From: Bacilli bacterium
Lineage (GTDB): Bacteria; Bacillota_I; Bacilli_A; RFN20; CAG-826
Assembly (NCBI GenBank): GCA_024693415.1
Contig: JAILKX010000221.1
Location: forward strand, 1 to 14,225
Direction: 5' to 3'
DNA length: 14,225 bases
This document shows, in pieces, positions 5,637 to 13,509 of this stretch. The notes beneath the pieces are model-generated. The model saw only the letters and a program-made list of their open reading frames with translations, had not been told where the DNA came from and did no database searches. The position numbers were made by a program, and so were the translations under genes. How positions within the stretch are numbered: the first letter of the stretch is position 1; each line of letters opens with the position of its first letter.

Positions 5637-6644
5637 ATGTCTAGGCTTTTGGACGCGAAAAGAGAGGAAGAAGATACCTCAACGGACCTGAGTCTCCGCC
5701 CCGTGACCCTCGAGGATTACGTCGGACAGGAGGAGATGAAGAAGAACCTCCGCGTTTTCATGTCCGCCGCGCGCAAAAGGAAAGAATCCCTCGACCATGT
5801 CTTGCTTTATGGCCCGCCGGGACTTGGCAAGACCACCATGGCCTACGTCATCGCCCACGAGATGGGCGGCAACATCCGCCTCGTCAACGGCCCCTCGATC
5901 GAAAAGGCGGGGGACCTGGCTGCGATTTTGAGCGAAATCGAGCCCGGCGACGTCCTCTTCATCGACGAGATCCATCGCCTTCCGCGCCCCGTTGAGGAAG
6001 TCCTTTACGGCGCGATGGAGGACTTCAACCTATCGATCCTTGTGAACCAGGGTGGGGCGAGCCACGTATTGAACCTTCCGCTTCCTCCCTTCACCCTCGT
6101 CGGCGCGACCACGAGGGCCGGCGACCTGTCTTCGCCATTAAGGGCGAGGTTTGGCATCTCGATCAAGATCGACTTCTACAAGAAGGATGAGATCGTCAAG
6201 ATCATCGAGCGCACCTCCAAGGTGTTCAAGATGGGAATCGAGCCCGGCGCGACCGAGCTGATCGCCGAAAGGAGCAGGGGCACGCCCCGAATCGCGAACC
6301 GCCTCTTCAAGCGCGTCCGCGACTTCGCTTCCTTCTATGGCGACGAGCAGATCACCGCCGAAACGTCGAAGAAGGCGCTTGAGGCGCTCAAGATCGACGA
6401 ACTCGGCCTCGACGACGTCGACGTCAAATACCTCTCGACCATCATCGACCGCTTCCACGGCGGCCCGGTGGGGCTAGAGGCGATCGCCTCCGCGATCGGC
6501 GAGGAAATCGCGAACCTCGAAGACGTCTACGAGCCCTATTTGGTGATGATCGGGATGATCAACAGGACCCCCAGGGGCAGAACGGCGACCGAAAAAGCCT
6601 ATGCCCACCTGCGGAAATCCCATCAGAATTCGATATTTGACTAA
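5637..6644 (+). CDS. ruvB: Holliday junction ATP-dependent helicase RuvB
   Basis: 335 residues, full length. AAA+ motor that drives branch migration with RuvA. Visible motifs: the N-terminal LRPVTLEDYVGQEEMKKNL, Walker A GPPGLGKTT (59-67), Walker B LFIDEIHRL (107-115), sensor I GATTRAGDLSSPLRARFGI (156-174), sensor II region GTPRIANRLFKRVRDF, and the C-terminal winged helix GPVGLEAIASAIGEE plus NRTPRGRTATEKAY, which contacts DNA. An AAGGAAG ribosome binding site lies at the end of ruvA. The gene ends in TAA with a terminator 41 bases on, so ruvB closes the transcription unit. In Bacillus ruvAB is followed by queA and tgt; neither is present here. Confidence 0.98.
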   Translation: MSRLLDAKREEEDTSTDLSLRPVTLEDYVGQEEMKKNLRVFMSAARKRKESLDHVLLYGPPGLGKTTMAYVIAHEMGGNIRLVNGPSIEKAGDLAAILSEIEPGDVLFIDEIHRLPRPVEEVLYGAMEDFNLSILVNQGGASHVLNLPLPPFTLVGATTRAGDLSSPLRARFGISIKIDFYKKDEIVKIIERTSKVFKMGIEPGATELIAERSRGTPRIANRLFKRVRDFASFYGDEQITAETSKKALEALKIDELGLDDVDVKYLSTIIDRFHGGPVGLEAIASAIGEEIANLEDVYEPYLVMIGMINRTPRGRTATEKAYAHLRKSHQNSIFD

Positions 6645-6648
6645 GTTC

Positions 6649-6677
6649 TTTGCTTAATAAGCAAACGGCGAATTTGC
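6649..6677 (+). other. Overlapping alternative hairpins after ruvB
   Basis: TTTGCTT (6649-6655) pairs with AAGCAAA (6659-6665). The same GCAAA (6661-6665) can instead pair with the following TTTGC (6673-6677). The two stems are mutually exclusive. They lie just before the terminator at 6685. Confidence 0.4.
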
Positions 6678-6684
6678 ATACACG

Positions 6685-6728
6685 TCCCCCACGGATTTGC
6701 CCAAAGCGGTGATAAGCGGGGGATTTTT
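6685..6728 (+). terminator. Terminator of the ruvAB unit
   Basis: TCCCCC (6685-6690) pairs with GGGGGA (6718-6723), followed by TTTTT (6724-6728). The 27-base interval between the arms can fold further (CAC/GTG). A second small stem follows, AGGCGC and GTGCCT closed by a GAAA tetraloop (6739-6754), leading into TAATATTTT; it may back up termination. Confidence 0.75.
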
Positions 6729-6765
6729 CTAAGAAAAAAGGCGCGAAAGTGCCTGTAATATTTTG

Positions 6766-6794
6766 TTGCCCGCGCAAGCGCATAAGAGTATCCT
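6766..6794 (+). promoter_or_regulatory. Candidate promoter of secDF-recJ-rel
   Basis: TTGCCC (6766-6771) and TATCCT (6789-6794) are spaced by 17 bases, each matching four of six consensus positions. A competing -10, TATAAA (6814-6819), is closer to consensus but has no fitting -35. Confidence 0.4.
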
Positions 6795-6805
6795 TTAATG
6801 CGTCA

Positions 6806-6830
6806 GCATGAATTATAAATAATTCAGTGC
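6806..6830 (+). repeat. Operator-like inverted repeat before secDF
   Basis: TGAATTAT (6809-6816) and ATAATTCA (6819-6826) form a perfect 8-base inverted repeat with a 2-base centre. GCA (6806-6808) and TGC (6828-6830) extend it with one bulged base. It spans the TATAAA candidate -10 and ends 4 bases before the GGAGG ribosome binding site (6834-6838). It could be a repressor site or, in RNA, a 5' hairpin. Confidence 0.5.
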
Positions 6831-6844
6831 TTCGGAGGAAACGT

Positions 6845-9676
6845 ATGCGTCGTTACATCTCTTACATCATCATGTGCGCAGCCATGCTTTTGGGCGTTGG
6901 CGCCTCGGCTGTCCCGATGATCAAAGCCACCAACCCGGATTTGGCTTACGCCGATGGCAAAACCCTTTACTTCAAGGCGTCCCATTACACCGCGGACGAC
7001 CCGAGCGCCAATGGCAGCTATTCCGAATTCCTGGACTCGACCGATGTCAATAATGGCACCCCGGTCATCGAGGAGCTCGCCGATGAGGTGAGCGCCCGCC
7101 TCACCAACTGGGACATGTCGGAATTCGAAGTCAAGACCCAGGGCTATGACACCATCGCCGTCACCCTTCGCAGCCCCAACAACGACTTGACCCAGTACAC
7201 CTATCTGCAGCAGTACCTCGCCTTCTCCGGCGGCGACTATGAACTCGACGCCACCGATACGAGCTACGACGATTATTCCCACCCCGACGTCCTCAACGAC
7301 ATCATCGACGGCCAGACCGCGGTGATCCAGGACATCGACATGGGCTCCTATAAGGTCCCGGTCGTGGTAGTGCCCCTCAAAGATGGCGACGAATACCGCG
7401 AGGCCTTCAAGAACCTCGTCACGTATTGCGACAACCATACCTCGGCGGCCGAAACCGACGAAAACGGCAACGAGACCGCGGCCGCGGTCAACACCAACAT
7501 CGTCGTTTGGGCCAACCGCGAGACCGACGACACCTACGACAAGACCACGAGCGACATCAACGTCCGCGCCAGGGTCTTGACCGTCCAAGGCGCCGCCAAC
7601 GACAACGCCGTCTGGTACGATTCCGCCGACACCGAGAAGGAAACCCCCTATCTCCAATTGATCCCCGCATCGGATGCGATCTCTGGCGAATCCTATGACC
7701 CGACCAAGACCAAAGAGGCCTATAACGCCGCGAAGTTCCTGGTCAACATGTTCAACGCCAAGAGCTACCACGCCTTCGATTCCTCCGACCAATCGCGCAC
7801 CTATCACCTCAATTTCACGTATATGCGCGACGCTTCCGCCACCGTTGAGCAGATCATCACCCTCGGCGACTGGTCGATGGACGTGACCTTCGGCAAGACC
7901 TTGCTCGCGACCGTCATCACCATCGTCGTCCTATCCGTGGTCCTCGGCCTGATCGAAAGGATCTTCGCCTTGACCCACGTCTCCTGCGCTTTGGCCTCCG
8001 TCGCCGCGACCTTTGCCCTCTTCATCGCATTCGGCGCCCAGTTCAACATCGCCGCGATCATCGGGCTCATCGTCCCCGCCGCGGTATCCCTGTTCGGCTC
8101 CCTCTATTATTCGCGCACCCTCAAAAACGAAATCTATAAGGGACGTACCCTCAAAAAGGCCAACCAAGAGGCGGCCAAGAAGTCCCTTGTGCCGACCGTC
8201 GACGCCGGCGTCGTGAGCATCATCCTCGGCGTCTTCGTCTACCTCTTCGCGGGCGACATCGCCTCGAAGGCCGGCATCATGCTCGTCGTCGGCGGATTCT
8301 TCGCCGCCCTCATCAGCGTCATCTTCACCCGCATCGGCGGATGGCTCCTCTGCAATGACAACACCATGCAGACCATCTATCCGAAGCAGCTCGGCATCGA
8401 CACCTCCAAGATCCCCGATGCCCTCAAGGAGGAGAAGCAGTCCTTCTTCGGCGCCTACGCCGACCGCGACTTCTCCAAAGGCAAGCTCTGGACCTCGATC
8501 GTGAGCGGCCTCTTCGTCCTCGCCGGCGTCGTCACCATGGTGGTCTTCGGCGTCAAGGACGGCACCGTCTACAACGTTTCCGAATACACGTCCCCCTCGA
8601 CCGTCCTCCGCCTCGACGTCCGCAGCGAAGATAGCAGCGCCATCGACATCGAATCGGTCTCGGGCATCAATAACCTGATCGGCAACGACATCAACGACAA
8701 CCCGAACCTCCTCGCCGGATTCAAGGTCAAACTCAGCGAAAAATCGACCAAATCCCTCGATCAGCTCACCAATTCCGAGCTCATCACCCTCTCGGAGACC
8801 CCGAAGACCGAATACATCTCCGACGACGCGGGCGGAACCACCTATTATTGGTTCTACTATGAAATCCAGCTCACCAAATACCTCGATCCGGATGCGACCT
8901 ACACCGTCTCGACCTACAGCGACTCCGGCTGGACGGATCAGGAAAACGTCTACCTCGACGACGCCCTCAACACCTACATCAGCACCCAGTTCATCTACGA
9001 GACCGACGAATTCTACTTCGCGGTCGCCAAAACCACCCCTGAGGTGAGCGAGCCATCCCTTGGCAAGCTCTCGTTAGGCCTTGGCATCGGCATCGCGGTC
9101 GCCGCGCTCTACCTCGTGCTCCGCTATCGCCCAAGCCGCGGCTTAGCCGCCGGAATCGCCGCCCTCGTGGCGAGCTATTCCTCGGTCGCCTTCTTCGTCT
9201 TCACCCGCATCTCGGTCATGCCGACCGTCGCGATCGGCAGCACGATCGTCGCCTTGATCGCCTTCCTCTTCGCCCTATTCGCGTTGGCAGGGGAGAAGGA
9301 AACGATCCGCGAATCCCACGAAAAGGATAAGAGCGGCGTCGAATTCCGCGGCGAATGCCTGCGCCTCGCCACTTCGCGCAACGCCGGCATCACCTTGATC
9401 CTCGCGGCCCTCGCCCTCTGGATCGCCGTCTTGTTCTTCGCCTTCTCCACCAGCGCCTACTCCATGAGCTACCTGAACATCGTCATCGGACTTGCGATGG
9501 CCCTTGCCTTCGCCCTCTGCCTATTGCCCTTCCTCGCCGAGAAGTTCGCCCTCTTGTTCTCCAAGATCAAGTTCAAGCCCTCGACCAAGAAGAAAAAGAA
9601 GCAGACCGGCCAATTGCTCAAGAAGAACCGCTCTGGCGAACCGGAAGAGGCCATCTTCATCGGAATCAACGATTGA
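6845..9676 (+). CDS. secDF: Divergent fused protein translocase subunit SecDF
   Basis: 943 residues, longer than Bacillus SecDF (about 737). The ATG at 6845 is chosen for the GGAGG at 6834-6838; a GTG at 6827 would lie upstream of that site. One N-terminal helix is followed by a large outer domain (about 25-345) that contains the SecD pattern EELADEVSARL...GYDTIAVTL. Five helices follow (about 350-500), with VDAG at 452-455 matching the SecD DAN motif, then a helix near 547-570. The second outer domain (about 575-735) and five more helices (740-890) form the SecF half, and a Lys-rich cytoplasmic tail ends the protein. SecDF helps pull exported proteins through SecYEG using the proton gradient. 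Several acidic residues thought to carry protons are missing here (Phe417, Ala813 at the aligned sites), while Arg845 is kept. Its stop overlaps the recJ start by one base. Assignment rests on architecture, the weak motifs and its Firmicutes-like position before recJ. Confidence 0.85.
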   Translation: MRRYISYIIMCAAMLLGVGASAVPMIKATNPDLAYADGKTLYFKASHYTADDPSANGSYSEFLDSTDVNNGTPVIEELADEVSARLTNWDMSEFEVKTQGYDTIAVTLRSPNNDLTQYTYLQQYLAFSGGDYELDATDTSYDDYSHPDVLNDIIDGQTAVIQDIDMGSYKVPVVVVPLKDGDEYREAFKNLVTYCDNHTSAAETDENGNETAAAVNTNIVVWANRETDDTYDKTTSDINVRARVLTVQGAANDNAVWYDSADTEKETPYLQLIPASDAISGESYDPTKTKEAYNAAKFLVNMFNAKSYHAFDSSDQSRTYHLNFTYMRDASATVEQIITLGDWSMDVTFGKTLLATVITIVVLSVVLGLIERIFALTHVSCALASVAATFALFIAFGAQFNIAAIIGLIVPAAVSLFGSLYYSRTLKNEIYKGRTLKKANQEAAKKSLVPTVDAGVVSIILGVFVYLFAGDIASKAGIMLVVGGFFAALISVIFTRIGGWLLCNDNTMQTIYPKQLGIDTSKIPDALKEEKQSFFGAYADRDFSKGKLWTSIVSGLFVLAGVVTMVVFGVKDGTVYNVSEYTSPSTVLRLDVRSEDSSAIDIESVSGINNLIGNDINDNPNLLAGFKVKLSEKSTKSLDQLTNSELITLSETPKTEYISDDAGGTTYYWFYYEIQLTKYLDPDATYTVSTYSDSGWTDQENVYLDDALNTYISTQFIYETDEFYFAVAKTTPEVSEPSLGKLSLGLGIGIAVAALYLVLRYRPSRGLAAGIAALVASYSSVAFFVFTRISVMPTVAIGSTIVALIAFLFALFALAGEKETIRESHEKDKSGVEFRGECLRLATSRNAGITLILAALALWIAVLFFAFSTSAYSMSYLNIVIGLAMALAFALCLLPFLAEKFALLFSKIKFKPSTKKKKKQTGQLLKKNRSGEPEEAIFIGIND

Positions 9677-11223
9677 TGGACTTCCTGCATCGCCTAGCAC
9701 AACACCTCGGATTATCCGAAGAGGAGCTCGCGCGCATGGCGCGTGAGCCCTCTTTTGATTTCATTCCCCTGATTTCCGACGAGCCGGCGGTCAAAACCGC
9801 GGTCGGCGTCATCAAAAGGGCGATGAATGAGCGCAAGAAGATCATCGTCTACGGGGATTACGACACCGACGGCTTCATGGCCACCTCGATCATCGTGAGA
9901 TGCTTCCACAAGATGAGGTACGGCATATCCTTTTATATACCTACGCGTGCGCGCGATGGCTATGGCCTCACCATGGAAAACGCCGAGAAGATCGCTTCCT
10001 CGGGATACGGCCTCGTCATCTTGGTCGACAATGGGGTCAGCTGCCTCGATCAGGTGAGCTATTTGCTGACCCGCGGCATCGAGACCGTCATCATCGATCA
10101 CCATGACCTCCCGGCCTCCCTTCCCCCAGCGACCGCGATCGTCCACGATAAGCTCATGCAATATGGGCAGTGCGCGGTGTCTGCGGGCTACCTCTCCGCG
10201 CTTTTCTCCATCGCTCTATTGGGCGAAAAGGACGACTATCTGCTCACTTTGGGCGCGATCTCGCTTGTAAGCGACCTGATGCCGATCCGCTACCATAACC
10301 GCGAATTATTGGCCCTAGCGCTCCGCTATATCCGCCAGAACCGCTATCCCGAGATCATGATGCTCACCTCGCACACGATCGTCGACGAGAAGACGCTCGG
10401 GATGGAGATCATCCCGAAGATCAATGCGATCGGGCGCCTCGTCGAGGACCATTCCTCGATGCGCGTGGTCCATTATTTCGCCGACCTCGACAACCCGAAG
10501 AAAGCCGACATCGCCGCCTGGATGGGCAAGATGAATGAGCTTAGGAAGTCCGCGACCCTCGAAGCGGCCTCGAAGATCAAGATCGATCCTTCCTGCGCCG
10601 CGAACGTCATCGTCGCGAACATCTCGGAAGGCTTGATCGGGCTCGTCGCCAATAACGTCATGCACACCAATTCCAAGCCGACGGTCGTCTTCACGAACTC
10701 GCCCAAGGATTCCTCTTGCTACATCGGAAGCGCGCGCTCATCCGACGGTTTCGACATCACCGAGACCTTCGATGCGCTCCGCCCCTATATCGTCCAAAGC
10801 GGCGGCCATCCCCGCGCCGGCGGGCTCACGATCAAAAAGGAAGATTATCCGATCTTCCGCGAGGAATTCATCCGCCTTGCTTCCAAACAAAGGACCAAGA
10901 AAGTCGTGGTGGAGCCGATGGATATCGACCTCTCCGAGGCCAATATGGATACCTATCGCGCGATCCGCGCCCTCGGGCCATACGGCATGGATTACCCTGA
11001 ACCCGTGTTCCGGCTTGCGAACCTTAGGACCGACACGTTCCAATACACCCGCGACGGCAGGTGCCTCAGCACCCCGCTAGGCCACAAGGTGAAACTCTTC
11101 GCCTATCGCCTCGGGAAGTCCGATTTCGAGATGCCGCTAGTTGACTTGGACGTCAAATTCGGCATTAATGAATTCAGGGGCGACTGGACGCTCACCCTAT
11201 ACGCAGAAAAGGAGGAGAAGTGA
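9676..11223 (+). CDS. recJ: Single-stranded-DNA-specific 5'-3' exonuclease RecJ, short form
   Basis: 515 residues. The ATG overlaps the secDF stop (TGATG); the frame is open upstream only inside secDF. DHH phosphoesterase motifs: I DYDTDG (61-66), II LVDNG (116-120, Asp117), III DHH (141-143), IV GAISLVSDLMPI with Asp200. The linker is followed by the DHHA1 motif GGHPRAGG (376-383) and a C-terminal OB-like domain with RALGPYGMDYPEPVF (431-445). These fit RecJ rather than the nanoRNase NrnA, which is shorter and lacks the OB part. RecJ degrades 5' ends of single-stranded DNA in recombination and base-excision/mismatch repair. It is much shorter than Bacillus RecJ (about 786), lacking that protein's extra C-terminal part. 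In Bacillus apt follows recJ; here rel follows directly, and recJ's end carries the rel ribosome binding site. Confidence 0.93.
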   Translation: MDFLHRLAQHLGLSEEELARMAREPSFDFIPLISDEPAVKTAVGVIKRAMNERKKIIVYGDYDTDGFMATSIIVRCFHKMRYGISFYIPTRARDGYGLTMENAEKIASSGYGLVILVDNGVSCLDQVSYLLTRGIETVIIDHHDLPASLPPATAIVHDKLMQYGQCAVSAGYLSALFSIALLGEKDDYLLTLGAISLVSDLMPIRYHNRELLALALRYIRQNRYPEIMMLTSHTIVDEKTLGMEIIPKINAIGRLVEDHSSMRVVHYFADLDNPKKADIAAWMGKMNELRKSATLEAASKIKIDPSCAANVIVANISEGLIGLVANNVMHTNSKPTVVFTNSPKDSSCYIGSARSSDGFDITETFDALRPYIVQSGGHPRAGGLTIKKEDYPIFREEFIRLASKQRTKKVVVEPMDIDLSEANMDTYRAIRALGPYGMDYPEPVFRLANLRTDTFQYTRDGRCLSTPLGHKVKLFAYRLGKSDFEMPLVDLDVKFGINEFRGDWTLTLYAEKEEK

Positions 11224-11225
11224 TC

Positions 11226-13451
11226 ATGCCCGCAGCAAAGACTTCGGCGAAGCCACCGGTCAACGGCGGCTACCCCATGCACACATACGACGACCTCCGC
11301 GCGCTTTTCTGCCTCTACATCACCGCCGAGGACTCGCAAAAGCTCATCCACAAAGCCTATCTTTTCGCCGCGAAGAAACACGCGGGGCAGAAGAGAAAAT
11401 CGGGCGAGGATTACATCCATCACCCGCTCGAAGTCGCCTATATCTTGGCTCAGCTCCACAGCGGCCCCGACACCATCGCGGCCGGATTTTTGCACGACGT
11501 GGTCGAGGATACCGACACCACGATCGAGGACATCGAGCGCGAATTCGGCGAGGATGTCGCTAAGATCGTCGACTCGCTCACCAAGATCCAGCGCATGAAA
11601 CTCTCGCGCATGACCGCCGAGGACTTCGAGGCCGAGGACCATAGGAAGATCTTCCTTGGCATGGCTAGAGACGTCCGCGTCATCATCGTCAAGCTCGCCG
11701 ACCGCCTCCATAACATGCGCACGCTCGACTCGCTTTCGCCCGAACGCCAGACCGCGCTCTCGAAGGAGACCCTCGAGGTCTTCACCCCGATCGCCCATCG
11801 CTTAGGTATGAACACCGTCCAAAGCGAGCTCGAGGACCTTTGCCTTAAGTACATGCAGCCCGCGCGCTACAAAGAGATTTTGAGCCTCGTCAACGAGCGC
11901 TTCGAGAACCGCAGGCATTCGCTTGAATCCCTCAAGAAACGCATCGCCGACATCATGCTCGACCACCATATCAAGGTGAAGATGGAGAGCCGCGTCAAGA
12001 GTATTTACTCGATATACCGCAAAATGTATGAGAAAGGACATTCTTTCGACGAGATTTACGATGTCTTGGCAATCCGTATCATTACTGAGACCGTTATAAA
12101 TTGCTACGAGATCCTCGGTATCATCCATTCGACCTATAAGCCGATCCCCGGTCGCTTCAAGGATTACATCGCGATGCCGAAGCCGAACATGTACCAGTCG
12201 CTTCACACCTCGATCATCTCCGGCGACGGACAGGTCTATGAGATCCAGATCCGCACCGAGGAGATGGACCAGATCGCCGAGGAGGGCATCGCCGCCCACT
12301 GGAAATACAAAGAGGGAAATCACTATAACGCCAAGGAGGAGCAGAAGGAGATCGAGGAGCAGCTGCACTGGTTCCGCGATTTCGTCTCGCTCTCGGGCAA
12401 CGACTCCGGCTCCGCCTCCGAATACATGGCGAACCTCACCAACGACATCTTCGGGGCGAACGTCTACGTGTTCACGCCTCTTGGCAAAGTCATCGATATC
12501 CCGAATGGGGCTACCACTTTGGATTTCGCCTACAAGATCCACACCAAGGTCGGCGATTCCGCCGTCGGCGCGGTCGTTAACGGAATAGGGGTCCCGCTCA
12601 ACACGGTCCTAAAGACCGGCGACGTGTGCGAGATCCGCACCTCCAAGACCGCCCCAGGCCCCAATGACTCCTGGCTTGAGATCGCTAAGACGAGCTCCGC
12701 CAAAGCCCATATCCGCCGCGCGCTCCAGCGCCGCGACGCCGCCCTTGTCCGCGACGAGAAGATCAAGCAGGGCAAGCAGTCGCTCTTCGATTCCTTCCGC
12801 GCCCAAGACGTCGAGGAAGAAGAGGCGATGAAGATGCTCGACAGCGAGCTTCTCCGCAACGAATACCATTTCACGAACCTCGACGACTTCTTCGTGATGA
12901 TCGCCGGCAAAAACCCCGCACCGTCGGCGGTTTTAGACCTCCTTCGCGTGAAAAAGAAGGCGCCGGAGATCGATCTGCGCAAACTCAAGAAGCCGGTCTA
13001 TGACGATAAGTGCCCCGTCACGGTGCCTGGGGATCCCGGGAACCTCGCGATCGCCCTCGGCCATTGCTGCACCCCGATCCCGGGGGATGCGATCGTCGGC
13101 TACATCACCAAAGGCAAAGGCATCACGGTCCACCGCGCGAACTGCCCGAACGTCTCCTCGACGAGGCGCCTCATCCCAGTCGCCTGGAAGGAGGACCTCG
13201 GCATCGCTTCGTATCCAGTCGACATCGAGATCTTCGCCAACGACCGCCCGAACCTATTGACCGAGATATTGCAGAAGATCGCGGCCAAAAGCATCGGCGT
13301 ATCCGATCTAAAGGCCCACCTCATCAAGGAAACGATGAACGATATCTTCTCGCTCACCATCGCCGTCCCGGACTCCAAGGTCCTCAACGACATCTCGGGA
13401 GACCTTCTGGGCCTAAAGGGCGTATATTCGGTAAAACGCATCACCCATTGA
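11226..13451 (+). CDS. rel: Bifunctional (p)ppGpp synthetase/hydrolase Rel
   Basis: 741 residues, typical of long RSH proteins. The ATG at 11226 fits the AGGAGGAG site better than the GTG at 11220. The HD hydrolase domain is intact: His52, His66, His90-Asp91 (FLHDVVEDT) and LADRLHNMRT (157-166). The synthetase domain (about 245-360) has RVKSIYSIYRKM, DVLAIRIIT, GRFKDYIAMPKPNMYQSLHT and YEIQIRTEEMD, so both activities should be present. TGS domain (about 405-475, DIFGANVYVFTPLGKVIDIPNGAT). The zinc-finger-like region holds the Cys pair 614-615 (GHCCTPIPGD) and HRANCPN, and the ACT domain closes the protein (about 660-741). It senses stalled ribosomes and sets (p)ppGpp, which also targets Obg encoded upstream. 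It lies 2 bases after recJ and is translated from a site within recJ's end. Confidence 0.97.
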   Translation: MPAAKTSAKPPVNGGYPMHTYDDLRALFCLYITAEDSQKLIHKAYLFAAKKHAGQKRKSGEDYIHHPLEVAYILAQLHSGPDTIAAGFLHDVVEDTDTTIEDIEREFGEDVAKIVDSLTKIQRMKLSRMTAEDFEAEDHRKIFLGMARDVRVIIVKLADRLHNMRTLDSLSPERQTALSKETLEVFTPIAHRLGMNTVQSELEDLCLKYMQPARYKEILSLVNERFENRRHSLESLKKRIADIMLDHHIKVKMESRVKSIYSIYRKMYEKGHSFDEIYDVLAIRIITETVINCYEILGIIHSTYKPIPGRFKDYIAMPKPNMYQSLHTSIISGDGQVYEIQIRTEEMDQIAEEGIAAHWKYKEGNHYNAKEEQKEIEEQLHWFRDFVSLSGNDSGSASEYMANLTNDIFGANVYVFTPLGKVIDIPNGATTLDFAYKIHTKVGDSAVGAVVNGIGVPLNTVLKTGDVCEIRTSKTAPGPNDSWLEIAKTSSAKAHIRRALQRRDAALVRDEKIKQGKQSLFDSFRAQDVEEEEAMKMLDSELLRNEYHFTNLDDFFVMIAGKNPAPSAVLDLLRVKKKAPEIDLRKLKKPVYDDKCPVTVPGDPGNLAIALGHCCTPIPGDAIVGYITKGKGITVHRANCPNVSSTRRLIPVAWKEDLGIASYPVDIEIFANDRPNLLTEILQKIAAKSIGVSDLKAHLIKETMNDIFSLTIAVPDSKVLNDISGDLLGLKGVYSVKRITH

Positions 13452-13481
13452 TTGCCTATTTTATAGGCAGGGGAATATAAT
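13452..13481 (+). promoter_or_regulatory. Promoter of hisS
   Basis: TTGCCT (13452-13457) and a perfect TATAAT (13476-13481) are spaced by 18 bases, starting right after the rel stop codon. Transcription would start near 13488, leaving a leader of about 20 bases, too short for a T-box. Confidence 0.7.
13453..13469 (+). repeat. Perfect inverted repeat over the hisS -35
   Basis: TGCCTAT and ATAGGCA, 7-base arms around TTT. It covers most of the -35 and half of the spacer of the hisS promoter. It directly follows the rel stop codon but has GGGG rather than a T tract after it, so it is a poor terminator and a better candidate for an operator. Confidence 0.5.
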
Positions 13482-13509
13482 ATTGCAGTCTAGCGAAAGG
13501 ATTTTTTCT

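Noticed and set aside
6824..7807. Open frame of about 327 residues on the minus strand opposite secDF
   Set aside because: Repetitive Val/Gly/Asp composition mirrors the codon bias of secDF; no recognisable domain.
9355..9675. Upstream extension of the recJ frame inside secDF, suggesting a fusion
   Set aside because: The added residues are an Arg/Pro/His-rich shadow of secDF; RecJ homology starts after the TGATG junction.
13452..13509. T-box riboswitch before hisS
   Set aside because: The gap is only 58 bases and lacks a specifier stem and the T-box consensus, so it cannot hold one.
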